Below are positions 24,046 to 33,148 of a stretch of 64,000 nucleotides of DNA, in pieces. Position 1 is the first letter of the stretch; the number at the start of each line of letters is the position of its first letter. Source of the stretch: VFKU01 sp964620045 (lineage in GTDB: Bacteria; Hydrogenedentota; Hydrogenedentia; Hydrogenedentales; GCA-2746185); NCBI GenBank assembly GCA_964620045.1, contig CAZUJL010000010.1, positions 1-64,000 on the forward strand, given 5' to 3'. Position numbers and translations under genes: made by a program. Under the pieces are notes generated by a model. That model was given only the letters and a program-made list of their open reading frames with translations, ran no database searches and was not told the DNA's origin.

Positions 24046-26622
24046 ATGATGCTTGCGGGACTGCTACTGGTGATGAGTGCGCTGGGCGCGGACGGCGACG
24101 GCCCGCGCGGGTTGCTGCCGCAGGACGTATATAAGGAAGTCATCGTCGAGGAGACGGCGGTGTCGCCGGATGGCGGGCTCGTCGCGTACACCGTCGTGAA
24201 AATCGACGAGGCGAAGAACGAGCGCAAGCGCAGCATCTGGCTGCAGGCGCTCGACAACGGCGGCGCGCGGGGCGAGGCTTTCCAATTTACGAGTCCGACC
24301 GCGAACGCGAGCGGGCCGGTGTGGTCGCCGGATGGCACGGTGTTGTCGTTTCAGTCGAAGCGCGGCGCGGACGAAAATACGACGTGGTTCATGCGCGTGA
24401 CGGCGCCGGGGGGCGAGGCGTATCACATCGACGGCGTCGAGGGCGTGCCCGCGTGGTCGGTGGACGGAGCGCGCATCGCGTTTTTGAAAGAGCCCAAGGA
24501 CGAAGAAGCAAAGAAGGAAGGCGACGCGGCCGAGAAAGCGCCGGAGAAGAAGAAAGAGCGCGACGGGTGGGTGAGTCCGGAGGCGATCAGCAAGACGCTG
24601 GACGAGAAACGCTTCGACGGGCATGTGTTCACGACGATGCGGATGAAGCGCGATGGCTCGCTAACGGCCTTGCCGCATGTGTCGGCGAAGAAGAAGAAAC
24701 AAATTTATGTTGTCGACGCGAAGGGCGGCACGGCGACGAAGCTGACCGATCTGGCGTATGACGTGGACGAGATTGAGTGGACCAGCGACGGCAGCACGAT
24801 TCTGTTCACGGGCGACGAGAAACAAGACGACGAATACAACGAGGACTACACGGGCGATATATATGCGATCTCCTCGGCGGGCGGTGAACCGCGCAAGCTG
24901 ACGGCGGGCCTGGGCGCGGAGAACGGGCTTGCGTTGTCGATGGACGGCACGCGGCTGGCGTATTTGTATACCGAGCGGCCGGGCGCGCAGACCGATGTGT
25001 ATACCGTCGAGATTTCGGAGGCGGGGGATTTCGAGAGCCCGCCCGTGAATCTGACGGCGGAGTGGGATTTTGATCCGGTCGGGCTGGATTGGGCCGGCAG
25101 CAACCGCGATGTGCGCTGGGCGGCGGGTGTGACGGGGAACCGGCATGTGTTCGAGGCGGACCTGCGCGGGCGCGTGCATCAGGTGACGCATGGCGATCGC
25201 ACGCTGGGCGCGGTGAGCTATGCGAAGAAGGCGCGCGTGATGGCGTATGCCGCGAGCGATCCGCTGCACCCTGCGGAGTTGTTTGTCGCGCAGAAGGACG
25301 GCGCGAAGGAGTCGCGGCTGACCAAGCACAACGACGCGTGGCTCGCGGAGTTGGTGCTGAATCCGGCCGAGCGGCTCACGTGGAAAGTGCAGAACGGCAC
25401 GGAGATTGAAGGCTGGCTCGTGAAGCCGGTGGGCTACACGCCGGGCACGAAGTATCCGATGGTGTTGAAGATTCACGGTGGGCCGCACAGCGCCTACGGC
25501 AATTACTGGTTTCACATGTTCCATGTGCTGTCGAACGCGGGGTTCTTCGTGCTGTATCCGAATCCGCGCGGATCAACGGGATATGGTCACGAGTTCACCT
25601 ACGCTACGCGCGGGCGCTGGGGCGAGATGGACTCGGAGGATTTCCTGAAAGGCGTCGATACGGCGCTCGCGGCGTATCCGGATATTGATGCGGAGCGCAT
25701 CGGCGTGTCGGGCGGGAGTTACGGCGGCTACATGACCGCGTGGCTGACGGCGACGAGCGATCGCTTTGCGGTGGCGAACGCGTCGCGCATGATTTGCAAC
25801 TGGGAGAGTTGGTACGGCGCGTCGGACGCGCAGCAACTCACCGAGTACGAGTTCAACGGCCAGCCCTGGGAAGTGCGCGAGATTTACCGCGAGCTGAGTC
25901 CGCTCAGCCACGTCGAGAAGGTATACACGCCGACGCTGATCATCCAGAGCGACAACGACTACCGCACGCCGACGGCGGACCCGGAACAGTGGTACATGGC
26001 GCTCAAGAAGCGCGGCGTGCCGGTGGAAATGGCGACGTATCCGCGCTCGACGCACGAGCTGAGCCGCTCGGGCGAGCCGTGGCTGCTGGTGGATCGGCTG
26101 AACCGCATCAAGACCTGGTTCGAATATTGGCTCAACGACCAAAAACTGACGCGGAGCGAGGCGAAAGCGAAATTCGGCGCGCCGCAATTGACACTCGATA
26201 TTCTGCGGAATTGGACCTATACCGTTTCTGCAACCAAGGGCGCGGCGGTCCAATTGAATGACGGGCGCTATGAAAAATCCGAGCCGGTTGAAGAACGCTT
26301 CTATGTCTTCGCGACCAACAGCGTGGCCTTTGGTGATTTTGATGGCGATGGCACGAAGGACGCGGCGATTGTGATTGCGTCTGGTGCCGGTGGTAGCGGA
26401 ATATTCGAAGACCTGGTGCTGGTGCGAAATATGAGCGGCACGCCGGCTCCGACACCGGGATTTTTTCTGGGCGATCGCGTGAAGGTGAACGGTATCCGCG
26501 TATCGAACGGCGAGATTGCGGTCGACCTCATTCAGCAAGGCCCGAACGATCCGATGTGCTGCCCGACGGAATACGCGACGCGAACGTTCGTGTTGGCTGA
26601 TGGGAAATTGGTTGAGAAGTAA
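24046..26622 (+). CDS. S9 family (prolyl oligopeptidase-like) peptidase with an appended C-terminal domain
   Basis: An 858-residue exported protein with a short hydrophobic leader (LAGLLLVMSALGADG). Residues 30-430 form a beta-propeller with repeats such as SPDGGLVAYTVV and WTSDGSTILFTG. The alpha/beta-hydrolase domain holds Ser558 in GGSYGGY, Asp638 in SDNDYRTPT and His670 in STHELSRSG, the S9C acylaminoacyl-peptidase pattern. A charged insert rich in Lys/Glu (about residues 150-175) interrupts the propeller. Residues about 705-858 form an extra domain (SVAFGDFDGDGTKDAAIVIA; GPNDPMCCPTEYATRTF) that resembles small exported proteins found as separate genes elsewhere, so this looks like a fusion. 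Likely periplasmic peptide hydrolysis. Confidence 0.9.
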   Translation: MMLAGLLLVMSALGADGDGPRGLLPQDVYKEVIVEETAVSPDGGLVAYTVVKIDEAKNERKRSIWLQALDNGGARGEAFQFTSPTANASGPVWSPDGTVLSFQSKRGADENTTWFMRVTAPGGEAYHIDGVEGVPAWSVDGARIAFLKEPKDEEAKKEGDAAEKAPEKKKERDGWVSPEAISKTLDEKRFDGHVFTTMRMKRDGSLTALPHVSAKKKKQIYVVDAKGGTATKLTDLAYDVDEIEWTSDGSTILFTGDEKQDDEYNEDYTGDIYAISSAGGEPRKLTAGLGAENGLALSMDGTRLAYLYTERPGAQTDVYTVEISEAGDFESPPVNLTAEWDFDPVGLDWAGSNRDVRWAAGVTGNRHVFEADLRGRVHQVTHGDRTLGAVSYAKKARVMAYAASDPLHPAELFVAQKDGAKESRLTKHNDAWLAELVLNPAERLTWKVQNGTEIEGWLVKPVGYTPGTKYPMVLKIHGGPHSAYGNYWFHMFHVLSNAGFFVLYPNPRGSTGYGHEFTYATRGRWGEMDSEDFLKGVDTALAAYPDIDAERIGVSGGSYGGYMTAWLTATSDRFAVANASRMICNWESWYGASDAQQLTEYEFNGQPWEVREIYRELSPLSHVEKVYTPTLIIQSDNDYRTPTADPEQWYMALKKRGVPVEMATYPRSTHELSRSGEPWLLVDRLNRIKTWFEYWLNDQKLTRSEAKAKFGAPQLTLDILRNWTYTVSATKGAAVQLNDGRYEKSEPVEERFYVFATNSVAFGDFDGDGTKDAAIVIASGAGGSGIFEDLVLVRNMSGTPAPTPGFFLGDRVKVNGIRVSNGEIAVDLIQQGPNDPMCCPTEYATRTFVLADGKLVEK

Positions 26623-26649
26623 AGGAAACAGTTATTTCCTTCGCTGCGC

Positions 26650-27684
26650 TCAGAATGATAACGATGAACGCAGGATTTTCGCGAACGCTTTTGCCCACTG
26701 CGGCGACGCGTTCAGCGAGGGCACCAGCAAAAAGTCCGTGCCGCCGTGGTGTTTGAAGGATTCCATGGCTTGTCCACCGAGTTCTTCGATAGTCTCGATG
26801 CAGTCGGCGACGAAGGCGGGGGAGACGATCGCGAGACGTTTGACGCCTTTCTTTGCGAGCGCGACGACGGTTTCATCCGTCGCCGGCGTGAGCCACGGAT
26901 CGCGGCCGAGGCGGGACTGGAACGCGACGGTGTAGCGATCGGCGGGAAGTCCTAGCCGAGTGACGATACCTTTCGCGGTGGTCATGCAATGCGCGCGGTA
27001 GCAGTTCGGATTTCCGTTCAGATAATTCTCGCAGCAATCTTTTTTTGCGAGGCAGTGGTGGCCGGTTGGATCGGCCTTGCGGATTTGCCGCTCGGGGAGT
27101 CCGTGGAAACTGATCACGACGTGATCGGGTTTGAAGCGATCGAGTTCGGGCTGCGCGACCGCTTTCCACGCATCGAGAAATTCCGGCTCGGCATAGAACG
27201 GCGGCTGCACACCGATCGGCGGCACGTTTTGCTTGTGCGCGGCGGTCTTGTACGAAAGTTCGAGCACGGAGCCGACCGTGGCCGAGGCGTACTGCGGGAA
27301 CATCGGCACGAGGAGTAGCTTCGTTGCGCCTTGTTTGATCAGCGCGTCCATCTGCGACGGCACGGAGGGCTTGCCGTAGGCCATGCCGATCTCGATCAGG
27401 GCGTCGGGCAATTCCTTGCGCAGCGCGTCGCGGAAGTCTTCGCTGTTTGAGATCAGCGGCGAGCCGCGATCGGTCCAGATGGTCTTGTAGGCCTCGGCGG
27501 ATTTCTTAGGCCGGGTCGGCAGGATAATCAGGTTCACCAGCAGCCACCTCGCGAGCGGGTGGATGTCGATCACGCGCGGGTCGGACAGGAATTGCTTCAA
27601 GTACGGGCGGACGTCGGCCACTTCGGGCGAGTCCGGGCTGCCGGTGTTGACGAGCAGAATGCCGGTTTTTTGTGGAGGCTGCAT
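26650..27684 (-). CDS. hemH: Ferrochelatase with an internal cysteine cluster
   Basis: A 344-residue ferrochelatase that inserts Fe2+ into protoporphyrin or coproporphyrin, ending haem synthesis. It starts TGILLVNTGSPDSPEVADV and has the metal-site histidine in VISFHGLPERQIRK and the glutamate in VADCIETIEELG. An internal insert (HCLAKKDCCENYL, then NCYRAHC) holds five cysteines; bacterial ferrochelatases with such internal clusters are known to bind a [2Fe-2S] centre. Codon order and length favour the ATG at 27684 with GGAGGC upstream reading on the opposite strand being coincidental; the frame is open far upstream without protein-like content. Divergent from the aspartate dehydrogenase gene. 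Confidence 0.93.
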   Translation of the reverse strand: MQPPQKTGILLVNTGSPDSPEVADVRPYLKQFLSDPRVIDIHPLARWLLVNLIILPTRPKKSAEAYKTIWTDRGSPLISNSEDFRDALRKELPDALIEIGMAYGKPSVPSQMDALIKQGATKLLLVPMFPQYASATVGSVLELSYKTAAHKQNVPPIGVQPPFYAEPEFLDAWKAVAQPELDRFKPDHVVISFHGLPERQIRKADPTGHHCLAKKDCCENYLNGNPNCYRAHCMTTAKGIVTRLGLPADRYTVAFQSRLGRDPWLTPATDETVVALAKKGVKRLAIVSPAFVADCIETIEELGGQAMESFKHHGGTDFLLVPSLNASPQWAKAFAKILRSSLSF

Positions 27685-27927
27685 GCGACCCTTGGCTGCC
27701 GAAGATGAGTAATTGCGCCGATTTAGCGCGGACATCAGCCTACCAAAACCCCAAAGCTTCGCGCACGGCCTCACCCGTTCTAAGTATGGGTGTCCTTTTG
27801 ACTTGCGCGGAATCCGTATGCTACCATCCGCCGGTTGTGTCGCCTGCAATTGCGCAGGACGGCGCCTGACTCGAGTCGCAATCCGGTCTCTATAAGGGGG
27901 TCGGGTCGCTTTTTTTCGCGGGACGGG

Positions 27928-28785
27928 ATGAGCACCACTGCGCCCAAAATGAAGTTTGGGATTGTCGGCTGCGGCAATATTGGCGCCGACTTGTGTATCG
28001 CCGTGCAAAAAGGCGACATCGCGGCGGAAGTCGCGGCGTTGACGGACGTTGACCCCGAGCGCGCGAAGTTGATCCTGCGCTCGTTTCAGTTGGACGCGAC
28101 CGTGTGCTCGCTCGACGAGAACGCGGCGAAAGTGGATTACCTGGTCGAATGCGCCGGGGCCGGTGCTGTCGCGGATGTGTTGCGCGCGGCGATTCGGCAC
28201 CAGACGGACTGCCTGATTATGAGCGTGGGCGGTCTGCTGGAGAACATGGCGCTGTACGACGAGGCGAAGCACAGCGGATTGCAGGTGCATATTCCGTCGG
28301 GCGCGCTCGGCGGGTTGGACGGCATCCGCGCGGCGATGGAAGCGGGTCTGCACGCGGTGACGCTGACGACGCGCAAGCCGCCGCAGAGTTTGGCCGGTGC
28401 GCCGTATCTGGTGGCGCGCGGGATCGATCTGCGCGGGCTGGATGAGTCAATGGTGGTGTTTGAAGGCACGGCACGCGAGGCGGTGAAGGCGTTTCCGCAG
28501 AACGTGAACGTGGCAGCCAGTTTGAGTTTGCTCGGGATCGGGCCGGACGAAACGCGCGTGCGCGTGATCGCGGATCCGGATATCTCGATGAACATACATG
28601 AGGTGGTGGCGGAAGGCGCGTTTGGCCGGTTGACGGTCATGACGGAAAATCTGCCATCGCCGAGGAATATTAAGTCGAGTTATCTGGCGTCGCTGTCGGC
28701 AGTGGCGGAGTTGCGGCTGGCGGCGGAGGCTTACGCGGCGCACCACGCGCACGAGGCCGACACGCCGGCAGGTGGCATGGATTGA
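27928..28785 (+). CDS. nadX: L-aspartate dehydrogenase
   Basis: A 285-residue protein with an N-terminal Rossmann dinucleotide site FGIVGCGNIGADL (about residues 9-21), the family block VHIPSGALGGLDGIRAA, and a C-terminal NIKSSYLASLSAVAELR. It oxidises aspartate to iminoaspartate, the first step of NAD synthesis in organisms without NadB; a nadD homologue is encoded downstream at 33149. The ATG at 27928 follows GGACGGG. A second ATG (27949) lies just before the Rossmann strand. The gene stands upstream of the rplU operon. Confidence 0.88.
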   Translation: MSTTAPKMKFGIVGCGNIGADLCIAVQKGDIAAEVAALTDVDPERAKLILRSFQLDATVCSLDENAAKVDYLVECAGAGAVADVLRAAIRHQTDCLIMSVGGLLENMALYDEAKHSGLQVHIPSGALGGLDGIRAAMEAGLHAVTLTTRKPPQSLAGAPYLVARGIDLRGLDESMVVFEGTAREAVKAFPQNVNVAASLSLLGIGPDETRVRVIADPDISMNIHEVVAEGAFGRLTVMTENLPSPRNIKSSYLASLSAVAELRLAAEAYAAHHAHEADTPAGGMD

Positions 28786-28789
28786 TTCC

Positions 28790-28810
28790 GGACCGCGCGA
28801 AGGCGCGGCC
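28790..28810 (+). promoter_or_regulatory. Hairpin in the rplU leader
   Basis: CCGCGC (28793-28798), a GAAG tetraloop and GCGCGG form a perfect stem, extended by GG/CC across a bulged A. It lies 22 bases before the rplU start and 5 bases after the preceding stop. It could be an autoregulatory ribosomal-protein leader or a terminator lacking a T tract. Confidence 0.4.
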
Positions 28811-28831
28811 TGAAAAAGGGAGACGAAGACG

Positions 28832-29143
28832 ATGTATGCGGTGATTGCGACGGGCGGTAAACAAGTGCGGGTGTCGGAAGGTGACACGTTGCGCGTGGAA
28901 AAACTGACCGCGGCCGTCGGCGACAAGATTGAGCTGACCGAGGTGAAGTTCATCGGTAAAGATGACGGCTCGGTGACGGACGAGGCCAAGCTGAAAAAGG
29001 CGAAGGTCATCTGCCGCGTGACCGGCGAAGGCCGGCGCAAGAAAATCCGCGTGTTCAAGTACAAGCGGCGCAAGCAGTATCACCGCACGTATGGACATCG
29101 CCAGGCGTTTACACAACTGACGGTCGAGAGCATCAAGGCCTGA
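28832..29143 (+). CDS. rplU: 50S ribosomal protein L21
   Basis: A 103-residue protein, full length for bL21. It begins MYAVIATGGKQVRVSEGD and ends HRQAFTQLTVESI, with the basic KIRVFKYKRRKQYHRTYGHR stretch that contacts 23S rRNA. An AGGGAGACG lies before the ATG. It heads the conserved rplU-rpmA-obg order. Confidence 0.98.
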   Translation: MYAVIATGGKQVRVSEGDTLRVEKLTAAVGDKIELTEVKFIGKDDGSVTDEAKLKKAKVICRVTGEGRRKKIRVFKYKRRKQYHRTYGHRQAFTQLTVESIKA

Positions 29144-29176
29144 GCGCCCGCTCTGCACGTTTAAGGAGTTACGACA

Positions 29177-29437
29177 ATGGCACACAAGAAAGCAGGCGGT
29201 AGCTCGCGTAACGGCCGCGATTCCAACTCGCAGCGGCTCGGGGTGAAACGGTACGGCGGACAGGAAGTCCGTGCCGGAAACATCCTGGTGCGTCAGCGCG
29301 GTACGGTGTTCCATCCGGGACGAAACGTCGGCCTTGGCAGCGACCACACGTTGTTCGCGCTCATCGACGGCGTGGTTGCGTTCAAGCCGATCGCGAAGGG
29401 CCGTCAGCGCGTGGACGTCGTCGCGGGCGAAGCCTAG
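29177..29437 (+). CDS. rpmA: 50S ribosomal protein L27
   Basis: An 86-residue bL27. The N-terminus MAHKKAGGSSRNGRDSNSQR reaches the peptidyl-transferase centre; there is no firmicute-type cleavable N-terminal extension. RYGGQEVRAGNILVRQRGT and GLGSDHTLFALIDG follow. AAGGAG precedes the ATG at 29177. Confidence 0.98.
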   Translation: MAHKKAGGSSRNGRDSNSQRLGVKRYGGQEVRAGNILVRQRGTVFHPGRNVGLGSDHTLFALIDGVVAFKPIAKGRQRVDVVAGEA

Positions 29438-29468
29438 TCGATCCGCGTTCCAACCATGCGGTGCCTTT

Positions 29469-30722
29469 ATGTTCATCGATCGCACACGCATTCAAGTAAC
29501 AGCCGGGGGCGGCGGAAACGGCTGCATCGCGTTTAGACGCGAAAAGTTCGTCCCCTTTGGCGGGCCGAGCGGCGGCGACGGCGGCCGTGGCGGCGACATC
29601 ATTCTGCGGGCCACGGGCCGGCTTAATTCTCTCAACCATCTGCGCTACCACTCCATCTGGAAGGGCAAGCGTGGCGAGCACGGCCTGGGCAGCGACATGG
29701 CGGGGAAATCCGCCGAACACGTCATCATCGACGTGCCGATCGGCACGATGGCCTACACCTCCGGCACCAGCGAATTTCTCGCGGACCTTTCCGAAGAAGG
29801 CGCGGAGATCGTTATCGCCAAGGGCGGCTCGGGCGGCAAGGGCAACGCACGCTTCACCAGCTCGACGCACCAGGCGCCCCGATTTGCCGAGCGCGGCGAA
29901 CCCGGCGAAGTGGCCGAGGTCGATCTCGAACTGAAACTTATCGCGGACGTGGGCATCGCGGGTTTGCCGAACGCCGGCAAGTCGACCCTGCTCTCGCACA
30001 TCAGCGCCGCGCGGCCGAAGATTGCCGACTATCCCTTTACGACATTGAGCCCGAACCTCGGCGTGGTCGAGCTTTCCGACTATCGCAGCTTCACGGCGGC
30101 GGACATTCCGGGGATCATCGAAGGCGCCGCGCAGGGCAAGGGGCTTGGGCTTGAGTTCCTGCGCCACGTTGAACGGACGAAGGTGATCCTGATTCTGATC
30201 GATCCGACGTTCGAGGATCCGAAGCAGACATTGGCGACGCTCGAGCATGAGTTGTCGGAATATAGCGAAGAAATCGCCGGGCGTCCGCGCGTGATTGCGT
30301 TCAGCAAGGCGGACCTGCCCGAGGCGCGCGAGAAGTACGCCAAGCGCGGAAAAAAGTTCAAGGATGCGCTGCTGATTTCCGCGGTGACGGGCGACGGCAT
30401 GCCGGAGTTGCTGGAGACGCTGTGGCAGGCGATCGAGCGCGCGAAACTGGAAGAGCCGGAACCGGTGGAAGACGAGTCGTATCGCGAATACGAACACACG
30501 CCGGCGTTTACCATCGAGCGCGCCGACGACGGGTTTATCATCAACGGCGCGAAGGTCGTGCGCGCGGTGCGCATGACGGACTTTGCCAATGACGAGGCCG
30601 TGCGGCATTTGAACTACAAGCTGAAGAAGATGGGCTTGTACCGCGCGCTGAAACGGCTGGGCGCCGCCGAGGGCAGCACGATTCACATCGACGACGCCGA
30701 ACTCGAATACCACGCCGAGTGA
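29469..30722 (+). CDS. obgE: GTPase Obg/CgtA
   Basis: A 417-residue ribosome-assembly GTPase. The N-terminal Obg fold is glycine-rich (VTAGGGGNGCIAFRREKFVP, GGPSGGDGGRGGD; residues 1-158). The G domain has GLPNAGKSTLLSHI (P-loop), FTTLSPN (G2), DIPGI (G3), SKADL (G4) and a SAVTG-like G5. A C-terminal OCT domain (about residues 335-417) follows. The frame extends 66 codons upstream, but the ATG at 29469 gives the universal MFIDRTRIQV start. It couples ribosome maturation to nucleotide levels. Confidence 0.97.
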   Translation: MFIDRTRIQVTAGGGGNGCIAFRREKFVPFGGPSGGDGGRGGDIILRATGRLNSLNHLRYHSIWKGKRGEHGLGSDMAGKSAEHVIIDVPIGTMAYTSGTSEFLADLSEEGAEIVIAKGGSGGKGNARFTSSTHQAPRFAERGEPGEVAEVDLELKLIADVGIAGLPNAGKSTLLSHISAARPKIADYPFTTLSPNLGVVELSDYRSFTAADIPGIIEGAAQGKGLGLEFLRHVERTKVILILIDPTFEDPKQTLATLEHELSEYSEEIAGRPRVIAFSKADLPEAREKYAKRGKKFKDALLISAVTGDGMPELLETLWQAIERAKLEEPEPVEDESYREYEHTPAFTIERADDGFIINGAKVVRAVRMTDFANDEAVRHLNYKLKKMGLYRALKRLGAAEGSTIHIDDAELEYHAE

Positions 30723-30728
30723 CGACCG

Positions 30729-31856
30729 ATGGCTGAACCTTTTTCCAACATTCACACGCTGGTGGTGAAGGTGGGCACGACGCTGCTCACTGGGCCGCAG
30801 GGCTTCGACGGGCGGATTCTTGAGGGCCTCGTGAAAGACCTTGCGCGGCTGAAGGCCGAGCGCAAACTGAATTTGCTGATCGTGTCCTCGGGCGCGGTCG
30901 GGTGCGGCATGGATCGCCTCGGCATGAAAGAGCGCCCCGCGTCACTACCGGTGAAACAGGCGACGGCGGCCGTGGGGCAGTCGCGCCTGATGCATATTTA
31001 CGAGGCGCTGTTTCAGTCGCACGGCGGCGGGTTACACGCGGCACAGGTGCTGTTGACTGCTCGTGATCTCGACGAGCGGCAGGGCTACCTCAACGTTCGC
31101 AACACGCTGAACACGCTGTTCGACTTCGGCAACGTCGTGCCGATTTTGAACGAGAACGATTCGACGGCCTCGGAGGAGTTGCGCTTCGGCGATAACGACA
31201 CACTGGCCGCGCGCGTGTCCGCGAAAATCGGCGCGGATCTGCTGATCATTCTGAGCAATATCGACGGACTTTATGACAAGAACCCGAGTACGCATGCCGA
31301 TGCGAAGCTGATCGCGCATGTGGACAACGTGACCGCCGAGCACGATGGCCTCGCCGAAGACACCGGCGCGGCGACGTCCGTGGGCGGCATGAAGACGAAG
31401 CTGACTGCGGCGCGGATCGCGTGCGCGGCGGGGCTGCCCGTTGTAATTGCAAACGGCAACCGCGACAAGGTGGTGTCCGAAGTGCTGGCCGGCACGGCCA
31501 AGATGACGGTGTTCGGCAAGGCCGCCAACTCGATGGCGCACCGCAAGCGCTGGATCGCGTTCGGCAAAGCGCCGCGTGGCGCGATTGTGATCGACGACGG
31601 CGCGTGCAGTGCGTTGACGACCAAAGGCCGCAGCTTGCTCGCGGCGGGCATCGTGGCTATCGAGGGTGACTTCGAGGCCGGCGAGGCTGTGAACATTCGC
31701 GATCGCGCGGGGAAGGATCTGGCGCGCGGGTTGACCAACTATTCCTGCGTGGATCTGGCGGCGATCAAGGGATTGAAGACGGCGCAAATCGCGGAAAAAC
31801 TCGGCCGAAAGGACTTCGACGAGGTCATCCACCGCGATAATTTGGTGCTATTATGA
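30729..31856 (+). CDS. proB: Glutamate 5-kinase with PUA domain
   Basis: A 375-residue enzyme phosphorylating glutamate in the first step of proline synthesis. The amino-acid-kinase fold shows LVVKVGTTLLTG, LLIVSSGAVGCGMDRLG, VPILNENDSTASEELRFGDN (substrate site) and ATSVGGMKTKLTAARIA. Residues about 280-360 form the PUA domain (ALTTKGRSLLAAGIVAIEGD). It begins 6 bases after obgE. Proline feedback inhibition is the known control of the family. Confidence 0.97.
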   Translation: MAEPFSNIHTLVVKVGTTLLTGPQGFDGRILEGLVKDLARLKAERKLNLLIVSSGAVGCGMDRLGMKERPASLPVKQATAAVGQSRLMHIYEALFQSHGGGLHAAQVLLTARDLDERQGYLNVRNTLNTLFDFGNVVPILNENDSTASEELRFGDNDTLAARVSAKIGADLLIILSNIDGLYDKNPSTHADAKLIAHVDNVTAEHDGLAEDTGAATSVGGMKTKLTAARIACAAGLPVVIANGNRDKVVSEVLAGTAKMTVFGKAANSMAHRKRWIAFGKAPRGAIVIDDGACSALTTKGRSLLAAGIVAIEGDFEAGEAVNIRDRAGKDLARGLTNYSCVDLAAIKGLKTAQIAEKLGRKDFDEVIHRDNLVLL

Positions 31857-31872
31857 GCGCGAGGACGGGACG

Positions 31873-33141
31873 ATGGCAGTCGTAGACAAATCGCTTCGCG
31901 AGGAGCTGGACGAGATCGGTCGGCAGGCCCGGCAGGCGTCGCACGCGCTACGCGGCATGACGCGCGCGGTGAAGGATGCGGCGCTGATCGCGGCGGCCAA
32001 GCGCCTGCGCACGGCGGGCCGCGAACTGCAAGACGCGAACGCGAAGGACCTCGAGGCCGGACGTAAGGCGGGGTTGACGAAGGCGCTGCTCGACCGGTTG
32101 ACGCTGACGCCGGAACGCATTGAGGCGATGGCGGTGGGGCTGGAACAAGTGGCCGCGCTGCAGGATCCCGTCGGCGATATTGTGAGCCAGACCGTGCGCC
32201 CGAACGGCCTGCGCATTGCGCAGATCCGCCAGCCGATTGGCGTCGTGGGCTTTATCTATGAGAGCCGGCCGAACGTGACCGTGGACGCGGCGGGCCTGTG
32301 CCTGAAATCCGGGAATGCCGTCGTGTTGCGCGGCGGGTCTGAGGCGATTCACTCCAACATTGTTATCTCCAAGCTGTTCATCGAGGCGGCGGTGTCCGCC
32401 GGCGCGCCGGAACACGCCGTGCAGATCATCGGCACGACTGACCGCGCCGCCGTCGGCGAAATGCTCAAGCTGGACAAATACATCGACGTAATCGTGCCGC
32501 GCGGTGGCAAATCGCTCATTGAGCGTATCTACAACGAATCGCGCATTCCCGTCGTCGCGCATCTGGACGGCATTTGCCACACCTACGTCCACGCGACGGC
32601 GGACCTCGCGATGGCGAAGACCGTTTGCCTGAATGCCAAATTGCAACGCCCGAGCGTGTGCAACGCGATGGAAACGCTGCTCGTGGATGCGGCGGTGGCC
32701 AAGAAGTTTTTGCCGGACATCGCGCGCGATTTCGCGGCGGCCCAGTGCGAATTGCGCGGCGACGAACGCACGCAGGAAATCATCCAGTGCGTGCCCGCGA
32801 CGGAAGAAGACTGGCGCACGGAATATCTCGACAAGATTTTGTCGATCAAAATCGTCGACAGCCTCGACGAGGCGATCGAGCATATCAACGAATACGGTTC
32901 GCACCACTCCGACGCGATCATCACCGAGACCTACAGCGCGGCCGAGCGTTTCCTCGATGAAATCGACAGCGCCGCCGTGTTTGTGAACGCGTCGACGTAT
33001 TTCCACGACGGCTTCCAGTTCGGCCTCGGCGCGGAGCTGGGCATCAGCACGAGCAAGCTGCACTGCCGCGGACCGATGGCGCTGAAAGAACTGACCTCGC
33101 TGAAGTGGGTCGTGCGCGGCAACGGCCAGATTCGCACGTAG
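31873..33141 (+). CDS. proA: Glutamate-5-semialdehyde dehydrogenase
   Basis: A 422-residue NADPH-dependent reductase for the second proline step. It has IRQPIGVVGFIYESRPNVT, KSGNAVVLRGGSEAIHSN, the catalytic Cys235 in HLDGICHTYVH, and the C-terminal GLGAELGISTSKLHCRGPM. It follows proB by 16 bases, allowing channelling of the unstable glutamyl phosphate between the two enzymes. Confidence 0.97.
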   Translation: MAVVDKSLREELDEIGRQARQASHALRGMTRAVKDAALIAAAKRLRTAGRELQDANAKDLEAGRKAGLTKALLDRLTLTPERIEAMAVGLEQVAALQDPVGDIVSQTVRPNGLRIAQIRQPIGVVGFIYESRPNVTVDAAGLCLKSGNAVVLRGGSEAIHSNIVISKLFIEAAVSAGAPEHAVQIIGTTDRAAVGEMLKLDKYIDVIVPRGGKSLIERIYNESRIPVVAHLDGICHTYVHATADLAMAKTVCLNAKLQRPSVCNAMETLLVDAAVAKKFLPDIARDFAAAQCELRGDERTQEIIQCVPATEEDWRTEYLDKILSIKIVDSLDEAIEHINEYGSHHSDAIITETYSAAERFLDEIDSAAVFVNASTYFHDGFQFGLGAELGISTSKLHCRGPMALKELTSLKWVVRGNGQIRT

Positions 33142-33148
33142 CGGCTTG

